Shown here one piece after another: positions 28,569-36,525 of a DNA stretch of 64,000 nt (positions are counted from its first letter, which is position 1; each line of letters opens with the position of its first letter). The stretch is from contig NZ_VZOT01000001.1 of the NCBI RefSeq assembly GCF_008801935.1, positions 434,001 through 498,000 of the forward strand. The letters run 5' to 3'. Under the pieces are notes generated by a model. The model searched no databases, had not been told where the DNA came from, and saw only the letters and a list, made by a program, of their open reading frames with translations. The position numbers were made by a program, and so were the translations under genes. The DNA is from Comamonas kerstersii (GTDB lineage: Bacteria > Pseudomonadota > Gammaproteobacteria > Burkholderiales > Burkholderiaceae_C).

Positions 28569-29318
28569 TCAGTCTTCGTAGCTCTCTACACGACCGGCGT
28601 TTTCATCATTGACGTTCTTGCCCGCCACATCTCGCTGCTTCAGATAGAAGTCACGCATCAGCGCATAGCGGTCCAGCGAGGCTACGTCCAGCGTATCGGT
28701 CGCATTGAGCAAGTTCGCACGTGTATTCACGATGCGCAGACCCAGCAGGCTGTTGCGGGTGGACACAGGGTGCACGCTGTCCATGGGGTGGCCCCACCAG
28801 TCGGCAGGCAAGGCGACGGTATCACGCACGGTCGAAGGACCGAGCAGAGGCAAGACCAGATAAGGGCCAGGCTTCACGCCCCAGTGCCCCAGAGTCAGAC
28901 CGAAGTCCTGCTTGTCACGCTTGACCTGCATCTGGCTGGCAATGTCCAGCAGACCACCGAAGCCGAGCACGGTATTGGTGGTGAAACGCACCATGTGGTC
29001 ATACGCCTGGGCACCATTGCCCTGCAGCGCAAAGTTCACCATGGTCCACAGGTCGCCCAGGTTGCCAAAGAAATTGGTCACGCCGGTGCGCACAGGGCTT
29101 GGCACCACGGTCTGGTAGCCGGTTGCCACGGGCTTTAGAATGGCCTTGTCCACATTGTCATTGAACGTGGTCATGGCGCGGTTGTAGCCCTCGAAAGGGT
29201 CCTGAGGATGCGTTGCCTGTGTAGAGGCACAGCCAGTCAGTACCAGGCTGCCTACCAGAACTGCACCCACGCCTGCGGTGCGCAGCTGAGGCTTCAGAGA
29301 AAAATGAGAAAAACGCAT
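28569..29318 (-). CDS. mlaA: Outer-membrane lipoprotein MlaA (VacJ)
   Basis: MlaA removes misplaced phospholipids from the outer leaflet of the outer membrane. The 249-residue precursor has a lipoprotein leader with LTGC at 27-30 (Cys30). It continues with DPFEGYNRAMTTFNDNVDKAILKPVATGY, FFGNLGDLWTMVNFALQG, FTTNTVLGFGGLLDIASQM and FGLTLGHWGVKPGPYLVLPLLGPSTVRD, all MlaA landmarks. In E. coli mlaA is elsewhere on the chromosome; here it lies inside the operon between mlaD and mlaC. Confidence 0.95.
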   Translation of the reverse strand: MRFSHFSLKPQLRTAGVGAVLVGSLVLTGCASTQATHPQDPFEGYNRAMTTFNDNVDKAILKPVATGYQTVVPSPVRTGVTNFFGNLGDLWTMVNFALQGNGAQAYDHMVRFTTNTVLGFGGLLDIASQMQVKRDKQDFGLTLGHWGVKPGPYLVLPLLGPSTVRDTVALPADWWGHPMDSVHPVSTRNSLLGLRIVNTRANLLNATDTLDVASLDRYALMRDFYLKQRDVAGKNVNDENAGRVESYED

Positions 29319-29342
29319 GGTACTCTACCTTTGTAAGCCTGG

Positions 29343-29807
29343 TTACTTGCCGCCCTCTTCCGCCTTGTTATAGAGGAATTGGCCAATCAGATTTTCCAAC
29401 ACCACGGCAGACTGCGTGGCGGTGATACGGTCGCCATTAACCAGATTGCCATCCTCAGCACCTGCCTCGATGCCGATGTACTGGTCACCGAGCAAGCCAC
29501 TGGTCAGAATCTTGAGCGAGCTGTCCTTGGGGAAGGCGTAGCGCTTTTCCAGCGCCATCTGTACGGTGGCCTGGAAGGTCTGATCATCAAAAGTGATGCT
29601 TTCTACGCGCCCGACCACCACACCGGCGCTCTTGACCGCCGCCTTGGGCTTGAGGCCGCCGATATTGTCAAAGCGCGCCGTGATCTTGTAGGTGTCCTGA
29701 AAACTCAGGCTCAGCAAGTTGGCCGACTGCAGTGCCAGAAATACCAGCGCCACAGCGCCGATCAGCACGAACAGCCCCACCCATACATCGTTTTTGGAGG
29801 TTTGCAT
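29343..29807 (-). CDS. mlaD: Phospholipid-transport MCE protein MlaD
   Basis: MlaD forms the periplasmic hexameric MCE ring on the MlaFEDB complex. The 154-residue protein has one N-terminal membrane helix ([19 protein letters not shown]) and one MCE domain with YKITARFDNIGGLKPKAAVKSAGVVVGRV and LKILTSGLLGDQYIGIEAG. The C-terminal helix (VVLENLIGQFLYNKAEEGG) lines the central pore in E. coli MlaD. It starts 27 bases after mlaE. Confidence 0.95.
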   Translation of the reverse strand: MQTSKNDVWVGLFVLIGAVALVFLALQSANLLSLSFQDTYKITARFDNIGGLKPKAAVKSAGVVVGRVESITFDDQTFQATVQMALEKRYAFPKDSSLKILTSGLLGDQYIGIEAGAEDGNLVNGDRITATQSAVVLENLIGQFLYNKAEEGGK

Positions 29808-29834
29808 CTCTCGTCCTTATGAATCCTTCGCGCC

Positions 29835-30611
29835 TCAGATGCTGAACATCGAAGCGGTGAGCAAAAAGTCCAGCGCCAGCACGGCCAGCGAAGCCACCAC
29901 CACCGTACGCGTGGTGGCGCGTGACACTCCTTCGGGCGTGGGCTTGGCGGTATAGCCCTGGTACAGGGCCACAAAGGTCACGGCCACACCGAAGACGATG
30001 CTCTTGATCACGCCGTTGCCCAGGTCATACCACCAGTCGACCCCGGACTGCATCTGCCCCCAGAAGGCACCGCCGTCCACACCGATCATGACCACGCCGA
30101 CCAGCCAGCCGCCAATGATGCCCACGGCACTGAAGACCGCCGCCAGCAGCGGCATGGCAATCACTCCCGCCCAGAAGCGGGGCGCCAGAATGCGCTTGAC
30201 CGGGTCTACGGCCATCATTTCCATGGCGGAGAGCTGTTCTCCCGCCTTCATCAGGCCAATTTCTGCGGTCAGCGCCGTCCCCGCGCGGCCGGCAAACAGC
30301 AGTGCCGTGACCACGGGGCCGAGTTCTCGCAGCAAGGACAATGCCACCAGCAGCCCCAGCGCCTCGGCCGAGCCATAGCGCTGCAAGGTGTAGTAGCCCT
30401 GCAGGCCCAGCACAAAGCCTACAAACAGGCCAGACACCGCAATGATGGCCAGCGAATAGTTGCCCAGAAAGTGGATCTGGTCACTCAGCAGGCGCAGGCG
30501 TGCCAGCGTGGCAGGCAGCATGCCCAGCAGGCGGGCGAACAGTCGCGTCGCCTGCCCCAGCGCGGCCAGCTGGCAGCGCGTCCAGAAACCAATTGCAGCC
30601 AATGCCTTCAT
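29835..30611 (-). CDS. mlaE: Phospholipid ABC transporter permease MlaE
   Basis: MlaE is the permease dimer beneath the MlaD ring. The 258-residue MlaE/DUF140 protein shows IHFLGNYSLAIIAVSGLFVGFVLGLQGYYTL, LVALSLLRELGPVVTALLFAGRAGTALTAEIGLM and AVDPVKRILAPRFWAGVIAMPLLA, plus PEGVSRATTRTVVVAS near the end. Its start overlaps the mlaF stop by four bases, consistent with matched expression. Confidence 0.96.
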   Translation of the reverse strand: MKALAAIGFWTRCQLAALGQATRLFARLLGMLPATLARLRLLSDQIHFLGNYSLAIIAVSGLFVGFVLGLQGYYTLQRYGSAEALGLLVALSLLRELGPVVTALLFAGRAGTALTAEIGLMKAGEQLSAMEMMAVDPVKRILAPRFWAGVIAMPLLAAVFSAVGIIGGWLVGVVMIGVDGGAFWGQMQSGVDWWYDLGNGVIKSIVFGVAVTFVALYQGYTAKPTPEGVSRATTRTVVVASLAVLALDFLLTASMFSI

Positions 30612-31414
30612 GCCTGGCCTCCAAAGTCTTGCTCCAGGCTGGGGGCCGGGTAATGGAAAGGCACAGGCCCGTTGGGTCGTGCGTGAATGAACTGCTGCAC
30701 CAGCGGATCAGGATTGGCGCGCACTTCCTCGGGCGAGCCCTGTGCGGCGATGCCGCCTGCGCCCAGAATCACCACGTGGTCTGCCACATGGAAGGTTTCT
30801 TCCAGGTCGTGCGACACCAGAATACTGGTCAGGCCCAGCGCATCATTGAGCGTGCGAATCAGGCGCGCGGCAGTGCCCAGCGAAATCGGGTCCAGCCCGG
30901 CAAAGGGCTCGTCGTACATGATGAGTTCAGGGTCCAGCGCAATCGCGCGAGCCAGCGCCACACGGCGGGCCATGCCGCCCGAGACCTGGCTGGGCATGAG
31001 GTCACGCGCCCCGCGCAGACCCACGGCATGCAGCTTCATGAGCACGATGTCGCGGATCATGTCTTCAGGCAGTTTGGTGTGCTCGCGCAGCGGGAAGGCC
31101 ACGTTGTCGAACACGCTCATGTCCGTAAACAGCGCGCCGAACTGGAACAGCATGCCCATGCGGCGGCGCATGGCATACAGCTGCTTGGCATCCATATGGC
31201 CAACGTCTTGCCCATTGACCAGCACCTGGCCCTGCTGCGCCTTGTTCTGCCCACCAATGAGGCGCAGCACCGTGGTCTTGCCACCACCCGATGCGCCCAT
31301 CAATGCCGTGACCTTGCCGCGTGGCACCTGCAGGGAAATGTCATGCAGGACGATGCGTTCGCCATACCCGAAGGTGACGTTGCGCAACTCCACCAGAGCT
31401 TCGGGGGTAGGCAT
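30608..31414 (-). CDS. mlaF: Phospholipid ABC transporter ATPase MlaF
   Basis: MlaF powers lipid movement between the membranes. The product has Walker A GASGGGKTT, signature VSGGMARRVALARAIALDP, Walker B LIMYDEPFAGLDP and H-loop LVSHDLEETF. The ATG at 31414 gives 268 residues; an in-frame TTG at 31432 would add six. Neither has a strong ribosome site. It is the first gene of mlaF-E-D-A-C-B. The 213-base gap upstream should hold the promoter and contains a CAAGCGCT half-unit. Confidence 0.94.
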   Translation of the reverse strand: MPTPEALVELRNVTFGYGERIVLHDISLQVPRGKVTALMGASGGGKTTVLRLIGGQNKAQQGQVLVNGQDVGHMDAKQLYAMRRRMGMLFQFGALFTDMSVFDNVAFPLREHTKLPEDMIRDIVLMKLHAVGLRGARDLMPSQVSGGMARRVALARAIALDPELIMYDEPFAGLDPISLGTAARLIRTLNDALGLTSILVSHDLEETFHVADHVVILGAGGIAAQGSPEEVRANPDPLVQQFIHARPNGPVPFHYPAPSLEQDFGGQA

Positions 31415-31544
31415 GTGGGGCAGATCTTTCAAAAAACCGGAAAACCGTTATTGTGCAGACAAGCCATCTGCCCAAGCGGCCCAAAAGCCTGACAGCTGGC
31501 GCAGCCATAAGGGTAAGGCACCGCACGATGCCATGCAGACGCAA

Positions 31545-31570
31545 CAAAAAGCATAGCTTGTAGCGCTTAT
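31545..31570. repeat. CAAGCGCT-type repeat, single half-unit
   Basis: The reverse complement reads AAGCGCTACAAGCTATG followed by a T run, matching the half-unit consensus with a change in the first base. It stands alone, between the amino-acid ABC ATPase gene and mlaF. Confidence 0.65.
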
Positions 31571-31627
31571 TGTGCAAGGCTTTCCCGCAATTTCATGCCA
31601 TAACCCACAACATGCACTGCAGCTTTT

Positions 31628-32404
31628 TTACAACATGTTGTGCAGGAAGGCCTTGGTGCGCTCGTGCTGCGGGTTGGCAAAGAAGGCTGCCGATGGACCC
31701 TGCTCCACGATGTGGCCGCCATCCATGAAGATCACACGGTTGGCCACTTCGCGGGCAAAGCCCATTTCGTGGGTCACGACCAGCATGGTCATGTGCTCGT
31801 CGGCCAGCTCGCGCATGGTGCGCAGCACTTCGCCGGTCAGCTCCGGGTCGAGCGCCGAAGTGGGCTCGTCAAACAGCATGATGTCCGGGTCCATGCACAG
31901 CGCGCGCGCAATCGCCACACGCTGCTTCTGGCCGCCCGAGAGGCGATTGGGGTAGGCATCGCGCTTGGCCGACAGGCCCACCTTGGCCAGCAGCGACTCG
32001 GCCTTGGGCACGATCTCTTCGCGCTTCATCTTCTTGACCAGCATGGGGGCTTCAATCAGGTTTTCCAGCACCGTCAGGTGCGGGAACAGGTTGAAGGACT
32101 GGAACACCATGCCCATCTTGCGGCCGATCTGGCGAATCTGTGCCTCCGGCACATACTGCGCCTTGCCGCTGGCATCGTTTTGCGCCAGCACTTCGCCTTC
32201 AATCTGGATGCTGCCGCGGTCAATGGTTTCCAGGTGGTTCAGGCAACGCAAAAAAGTGCTCTTGCCCGAGCCCGAGGGGCCAATGACTGCCACCACCTCA
32301 CCGCGCAGCAGCTCCAGCGAGACGCCGCGCAGCACTTCGTTGCCGCCAAAGGCCTTGTGGATGTCCTTGGCGGAGATCATCACATCAGGCGTCGTACTTG
32401 GCAT
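31628..32404 (-). CDS. Polar amino-acid ABC importer ATP-binding protein (GlnQ-like)
   Basis: A 258-residue ATPase of the polar amino-acid uptake family: [20 protein letters not shown], Walker [14 protein letters not shown], signature [19 protein letters not shown], Walker [16 protein letters not shown] and H-loop [16 protein letters not shown]. The ATG at 32404 overlaps the permease stop by 20 bases; an internal ATG at 32380 is an alternative. It is the last gene of a binding protein-permease-ATPase set. Confidence 0.93.
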   Translation of the reverse strand: MPSTTPDVMISAKDIHKAFGGNEVLRGVSLELLRGEVVAVIGPSGSGKSTFLRCLNHLETIDRGSIQIEGEVLAQNDASGKAQYVPEAQIRQIGRKMGMVFQSFNLFPHLTVLENLIEAPMLVKKMKREEIVPKAESLLAKVGLSAKRDAYPNRLSGGQKQRVAIARALCMDPDIMLFDEPTSALDPELTGEVLRTMRELADEHMTMLVVTHEMGFAREVANRVIFMDGGHIVEQGPSAAFFANPQHERTKAFLHNML

Positions 32405-33038
32405 AGCGTTTCTCGAGATACTGAAAGCCCCAGGTCAGCACCAGGGTCATGACAAGATAGAAGGCTGCGGCCACGATGAAAGGCGTGGTCGTAAAGTCGC
32501 GCTGCACAATGCCGCGCGCCATGCGCAGCAGGTCGTTCAGGGCCAGCACGTAGATCAGGGACGTGTCCTTGACCAGGGTAATGGTTTCGTTGGACAGGGG
32601 TGGCAGGATGCGGGGCCACACCTGTGGAATCACAATACGGCGCATGGTCTGGGCATAGGACAGACCCAGTACCTTGGCTCCTTCATACTGGCCGCGGTCA
32701 ATCGACTGAATACCAGCGCGGAAGATTTCCGCAAAGTAGGCGGCATAGTTCAGCGTGAACGCCACGATAGCCGCAGGGAAGTCGTCAAAGCGAATCCCGA
32801 TGACTGGCACAAAGGGCAGCGCAAAGTAGATGAACAGCATCTGCAGCATCAGCGGCGTGCCGCGCATCAGCCAGATATAGCCACCGACCAGCGCACGCAG
32901 CCCGGCAAAGCGGGACAGGCGCACCAGCGCCAGCGCCAGTCCCAGCGGAATGGACAGCACCAGCGTTATGGCGAAGAGTTGAAGGGTCACAATCGCGCCT
33001 TGCGACAGTGGCCCTAAAAGAGAGAGAGCGTAATCCAT
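32385..33038 (-). CDS. Polar amino-acid ABC importer permease
   Basis: A 217-residue HisM/GlnP-type permease from the ATG at 33038 ([10 protein letters not shown]). It has five membrane helices, the family opening [39 protein letters not shown], and the EAA-loop region [33 protein letters not shown] single permease gene implies a homodimer. It lies after a strong hairpin that follows the binding-protein gene. Confidence 0.93.
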   Translation of the reverse strand: MDYALSLLGPLSQGAIVTLQLFAITLVLSIPLGLALALVRLSRFAGLRALVGGYIWLMRGTPLMLQMLFIYFALPFVPVIGIRFDDFPAAIVAFTLNYAAYFAEIFRAGIQSIDRGQYEGAKVLGLSYAQTMRRIVIPQVWPRILPPLSNETITLVKDTSLIYVLALNDLLRMARGIVQRDFTTTPFIVAAAFYLVMTLVLTWGFQYLEKRYAKYDA

Positions 33039-33120
33039 GAAAAAGGCCTTCAGCGCGACCGCTTGAACGGGTGTCGCAGGCGCCTTGCGGCGCACCGTTG
33101 CATCAGCTGCGTGCTATGCC

Positions 33121-33161
33121 AACAAAAAACACCGGCGTAGCCAAGGCGGGCTACGCCGGTG
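33121..33161 (-). terminator. Intrinsic terminator or attenuating hairpin after the binding-protein gene
   Basis: CACCGGCGTAGCC / GGCTACGCCGGTG is a perfect 13-pair stem (33130-33161). On the minus strand it is followed by GTTTTTTGTT. It begins 19 bases after the binding-protein stop and precedes the permease gene of the same transport set, so it may trim downstream expression. Confidence 0.85.
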
Positions 33162-33179
33162 TGTGCTCAAGCGCGAAGC

Positions 33180-33986
33180 TTACTTGACAATGTTTTCACC
33201 AAACCACTTCTTGGAAATTTCAGCAGCAGCGCCGTCTGCTTTCATGTCCTTCAGCACCTGGTTCACCTTGTTCAGCAGTTCTGTGTCTTCCTTGCGGAAG
33301 CCCACGCCGTAGTCTTCCGTGCCGAAGTTCTCTTCCAGCACCACATAGGCGCCAGGCTTCTTGGCCACGTGGAAACGGCCCACCACTTCGTCCACCACCA
33401 CAGCGTCCAGACGACCAGCTTCCAGGTCCATCAGGGCAGTGATGTTGTCACCAAACTGCTTGAAATCCTTGAAGGTGTTGAACACAGCCTCTTCCTTCTT
33501 CATCGCATCAACGGCTGAAGAAGACTCTTGCACACCCACCACCTTGCCAGCCAGACCCGCCTTGTCGGCGATGTCAGAGCCAGCCTTGACGATGATGATC
33601 TGGCGGTTAGCCATGTAGGGATCGGTAAAGGCGATGTGCTGCTTGCGCGACTCCAGGATGGTCAGGCCATTCCACAGCACGTCGATGCGCTTGCCGTTGA
33701 GTTCGGCTTCCTTGGCGCTCCAGTCAATGGGCTTGAATTCCACTTCCACGCCCAGGCGCTTGGTCGCTTCCTTGGCCATGTCGATGTCAAAGCCGACCAG
33801 CTCGTTCTTCTCGTCGCGGAAGCCCATGGGGGGGAAGTTGTCATCCAGACCGACCACAATCTTGGTCACAGCCACAGGAGCGGGGGCTGCTTCAGGCGCT
33901 TGCGCGGTAGCAGCAGGTTCAGACTTGCCGCACGCAGCGAGGATGGCGGTCAGTGCCAACGATGCAAGAAGGGTACGTTTTTTCAT
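33180..33986 (-). CDS. Amino-acid ABC importer substrate-binding lipoprotein
   Basis: A 268-residue periplasmic binding protein of the SBP_bac_3 (cluster 3) family. It has a lipoprotein leader with LAAC at 16-19 (Cys19), an alanine/proline-rich linker to about residue 42, then VGLDDNFPPMGFRDEKNELVGFDIDMAKEATKRLG, the standard opening of the fold, and the C-terminal SKKWFGENIV. The ligand is probably a polar or cystine-like amino acid; the sequence does not decide which. It heads the transport set. Confidence 0.93.
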   Translation of the reverse strand: MKKRTLLASLALTAILAACGKSEPAATAQAPEAAPAPVAVTKIVVGLDDNFPPMGFRDEKNELVGFDIDMAKEATKRLGVEVEFKPIDWSAKEAELNGKRIDVLWNGLTILESRKQHIAFTDPYMANRQIIIVKAGSDIADKAGLAGKVVGVQESSSAVDAMKKEEAVFNTFKDFKQFGDNITALMDLEAGRLDAVVVDEVVGRFHVAKKPGAYVVLEENFGTEDYGVGFRKEDTELLNKVNQVLKDMKADGAAAEISKKWFGENIVK

Positions 33987-34225
33987 GGCTTCAAATTGAG
34001 GTGGAAAAACTGGTCAGGCCTGCCAGAGCGCAACACGGGGCATGTGATGCACATCGCGACGGGCCGCAGCCCCACATGGGCATGGCACGCTGGGAAACCC
34101 TAGGTGCTGTATGCCGCTGTGGCTGAATCCGGTATTGTCGCGCAGACAGACCTCGGTTGCTACTGGTTTGCTGCATAACCACGCATGCAAACACCGTGCC
34201 GCCGTCTTTTTATGACTGCATTGCC

Positions 34226-34648
34226 ATGCCCGACACTGTTTTGCCCGAGCCTTTGCTGCACGCCTACCGCAGCACCCACTACCGCATCCAAGGCCAGAAC
34301 TGGTATTTGCAGATTGGTGAGCCCCAGCCTGCCCTGCGCCCCTACTACCAGCGCCACGCCGTGCAAAGCGCGGTCTATCTGACGGCCTGCAACCCACTGG
34401 GCGAGCTGTTGCCTGATGAGCACAATGCGCGCCGCATGGAACAGCTGCGCCAGGCGCTGCAGCGCGCGGGCTGGGCCTATCTGGAAGGCTTTGGCGAAGA
34501 CCCCCAGAGCGAATGGCCGGGCGAGTCCAGCGTGCTGATTCTGGGCATGGACCTGCACACCGCCCGCGCCTGGGGCCAGCAGTGGCAGCAGAACGCCTTG
34601 CTCTATTGCGGTGCGGATACCGTGCCACAGCTGGTGCTGCTGCGCTAA
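34226..34648 (+). CDS. DUF3293 protein
   Basis: A 140-residue cytoplasmic protein whose core matches the DUF3293 pattern: VYLTACNPLGELLPDEHNARR, then GFGEDPQSEWPGESSVLILGMD, and the ending WQQNALLYCGADTVPQLVLLR. Function unknown. I start at the ATG at 34226 (MPDTVLPEP); an earlier in-frame start at 34157 would add 23 residues without family support. It is one of few plus-strand genes here, divergent from the binding-protein gene and followed directly by a repeat element that may act as its terminator. Confidence 0.8.
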   Translation: MPDTVLPEPLLHAYRSTHYRIQGQNWYLQIGEPQPALRPYYQRHAVQSAVYLTACNPLGELLPDEHNARRMEQLRQALQRAGWAYLEGFGEDPQSEWPGESSVLILGMDLHTARAWGQQWQQNALLYCGADTVPQLVLLR

Positions 34649-34740
34649 AACCATAGCTTCCAGCGCTTGAAAAGCTTAGATTTCAGACATAAAACCACCT
34701 GAAAACCTTGTTTTTCAAGCGCTAGCAGCTATCTTTTTCA
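34647..34740. repeat. CAAGCGCT paired repeat, long form
   Basis: The arms AGCGCTTG (34662-34669) and CAAGCGCT (34716-34723) are perfect inverted repeats, with outer ATAGCT (34653-34658) and AGCTAT (34727-34732) also complementary, and A and T runs at the ends. The centre (GATTTCA, AAAAC, TGAAAACCTTG) is shared with the element at 11497-11590. Confidence 0.88.
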
Positions 34741-34771
34741 ATAACCAGCCACGACGACGGACATCGCCAAC

Positions 34772-34796
34772 AAAAAAAGGGCACCCGAAGGTGCCC
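34772..34796 (-). terminator. Intrinsic terminator of gltBD
   Basis: GGGCACC-CGAA-GGTGCCC is a perfect seven-pair stem with a stable tetraloop. It has seven A residues on its left side, hence U residues after it on the minus strand. It lies beyond the duplicated gltD tail remnant. Confidence 0.85.
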
Positions 34797-34828
34797 AAGC
34801 AAGTTGGAACCAGAAACGACGGAATCTT

Positions 34829-34900
34829 TTAACGGGGCAGCGTAGTCTCACCCATCAGGAACTCATCCACCGCACGCGCTGTCTGGCGGCCTTCACGCGC
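34829..34900 (-). pseudogene. Remnant of a second gltD C-terminus
   Basis: This 72-base stretch aligns with the last 72 bases of gltD (34969-35040), offset by 140 bases, with about ten differences. On the minus strand it would encode [20 protein letters not shown], then PR and a stop; the live gene has [20 protein letters not shown]. Upstream of the shared part the remnant diverges into unrelated sequence. It lies between the gltD stop and the terminator, so it is probably transcribed but not translated. Confidence 0.85.
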
Positions 34901-34968
34901 TGCAGCCGGTGAGGCTGCAGCTTCCATCACAGCCCCTTGTGGGCCACCGTGAAGGCCGACCCAGACTA

Positions 34969-36444
34969 TTAACGGGGCAGCGTAGTCTCACCCATCAGGA
35001 ACTCGTCCACGGCACGCGCGGCCTGGCGGCCTTCACGGATGGCCCACACAACCAAAGACTGTCCACGGCGCATGTCACCCGCTGCGAACAGCTTGGGCAC
35101 GCTCGTGGCGTAGCCGCCGACCAGATCGGTCGATGCCTTGGCGTTGCCGCGCTGGTCCTTTTCCACGCCAAAGGCGTCGAGCACTGCCTGCACAGGCGAA
35201 ACAAAGCCCATGGCCAAGAACACCAGATCGGCCTTGATGATCTGCTCGGAGCCTGGAACTTCGGTCATCTTGCCGTCCTTCCACTCCAGACGCACGGTCT
35301 TCACACCGGTCAGCTGGCCCTTTTCACCAATGAATTCCTTGGTGCCGATGGCGAACTCACGCACGCAGCCTTCCTCGTGGCTGGAAGAGGTGCGCAGCTT
35401 GAGCGGCCAGTACGGCCACACCAGCGGCTTGTTCTCCTGCTCGGGGGGCATGGGCATGAGCTCCAACTGGGTCACGCTGACCGCACCGTGGCGGTTGGAG
35501 GTGCCCACGCAGTCTGAGCCCGTATCACCACCACCAATCACCACCACATGCTTGCCATCGGCGCGGATCTGGCCCTTGTACTTGCCTTCGCGGGTAGCCT
35601 TATTCTGCTGGGGCAGGAATTCCATCGCAAAGTGCACGCCCTTGAGGTCACGGCCGGGCACGGGCAGGTCACGCGACTGCTCGGCACCGCCGGTCAGCAG
35701 CACGGCGTCAAACTCTTCCATCAGCTGCTCGGGGCTGATGGTTTCCTTGGCCCAGTTGGTGACCTTGCTGTCCTTGCCCAGACCGTCCTTGCCCGCCACC
35801 AGCACGCCGGTGCGGATCTTCAGACCTTCGGCCATCAGCTGCTCGACACGGCGGTCGATGTTGGCCTTGTCCAGCTTGAAGTCAGGAATGCCGTAGCGCA
35901 GCAGGCCGCCGACCTGGTCGTTCTTCTCGAACAGCGTCACGTCGTGACCGGCACGCACCAGCTGCTGGGCGGCTGCCAGACCCGCAGGGCCAGCCCCCAC
36001 CACGGCCACCTTCTTGCCGGTCTGGCGGGCAGGCAGCTGGGGCTTAACCCAGCCCTCTTCCCAGGCGCGGTCGATGATGGCGTGCTCGATGGACTTGATG
36101 CCGATGGGCGCGCGGTTGATGTTGGCCACACAGGCGGCCTCGCAGGGTGCGGGGCAGATGCGACCCGTGAACTCCGGGAAGTTGTTGGTGCTGTGCAGCA
36201 CCTCAATGGCGCTGGCCCAATCCCCGCGGTACACCAAATCGTTGAAGTCCGGGATGATGTTGTTGATCGGGCAGCCGTTGTTGCAGAACGGCGTGCCGCA
36301 GTCCATGCAGCGTGCGCCCTGGATCTTGGCCTGCTCGGGCGTGAGGGCAATGACAAATTCTTTGTAGTTCTTCACACGTTCCGCAACGGGCAGATAGCCC
36401 TCTTCGATGCGGTCGTATTCCATGAAGCCTGTGGTCTTTCCCAT
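34969..36444 (-). CDS. gltD: Glutamate synthase small subunit
   Basis: GltD feeds NADPH electrons through FAD and iron-sulfur clusters to GltB. The 491-residue product from the ATG at 36444 ([15 protein letters not shown]) has the N-terminal cluster cysteines in [17 protein letters not shown] and [10 protein letters not shown], the FAD site [21 protein letters not shown] and the NADPH site [21 protein letters not shown]. It follows gltB by about 80 bases. A ghost copy of its last 23 codons lies just downstream. Confidence 0.96.
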   Translation of the reverse strand: MGKTTGFMEYDRIEEGYLPVAERVKNYKEFVIALTPEQAKIQGARCMDCGTPFCNNGCPINNIIPDFNDLVYRGDWASAIEVLHSTNNFPEFTGRICPAPCEAACVANINRAPIGIKSIEHAIIDRAWEEGWVKPQLPARQTGKKVAVVGAGPAGLAAAQQLVRAGHDVTLFEKNDQVGGLLRYGIPDFKLDKANIDRRVEQLMAEGLKIRTGVLVAGKDGLGKDSKVTNWAKETISPEQLMEEFDAVLLTGGAEQSRDLPVPGRDLKGVHFAMEFLPQQNKATREGKYKGQIRADGKHVVVIGGGDTGSDCVGTSNRHGAVSVTQLELMPMPPEQENKPLVWPYWPLKLRTSSSHEEGCVREFAIGTKEFIGEKGQLTGVKTVRLEWKDGKMTEVPGSEQIIKADLVFLAMGFVSPVQAVLDAFGVEKDQRGNAKASTDLVGGYATSVPKLFAAGDMRRGQSLVVWAIREGRQAARAVDEFLMGETTLPR

Positions 36445-36525
36445 GATGTGTATTCCTTGAAATCTTTGCTTGCTGGAGCAGCGCGGTGGCGGACCCAAGG
36501 TCTGCGCCACCGCATGTGGCTGTGA

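Noticed and set aside
34829-34968. A possible separate small gene downstream of gltD
   Set aside because: The only coding resemblance is to the gltD tail; it has no start or ribosome site and is better described as a remnant.
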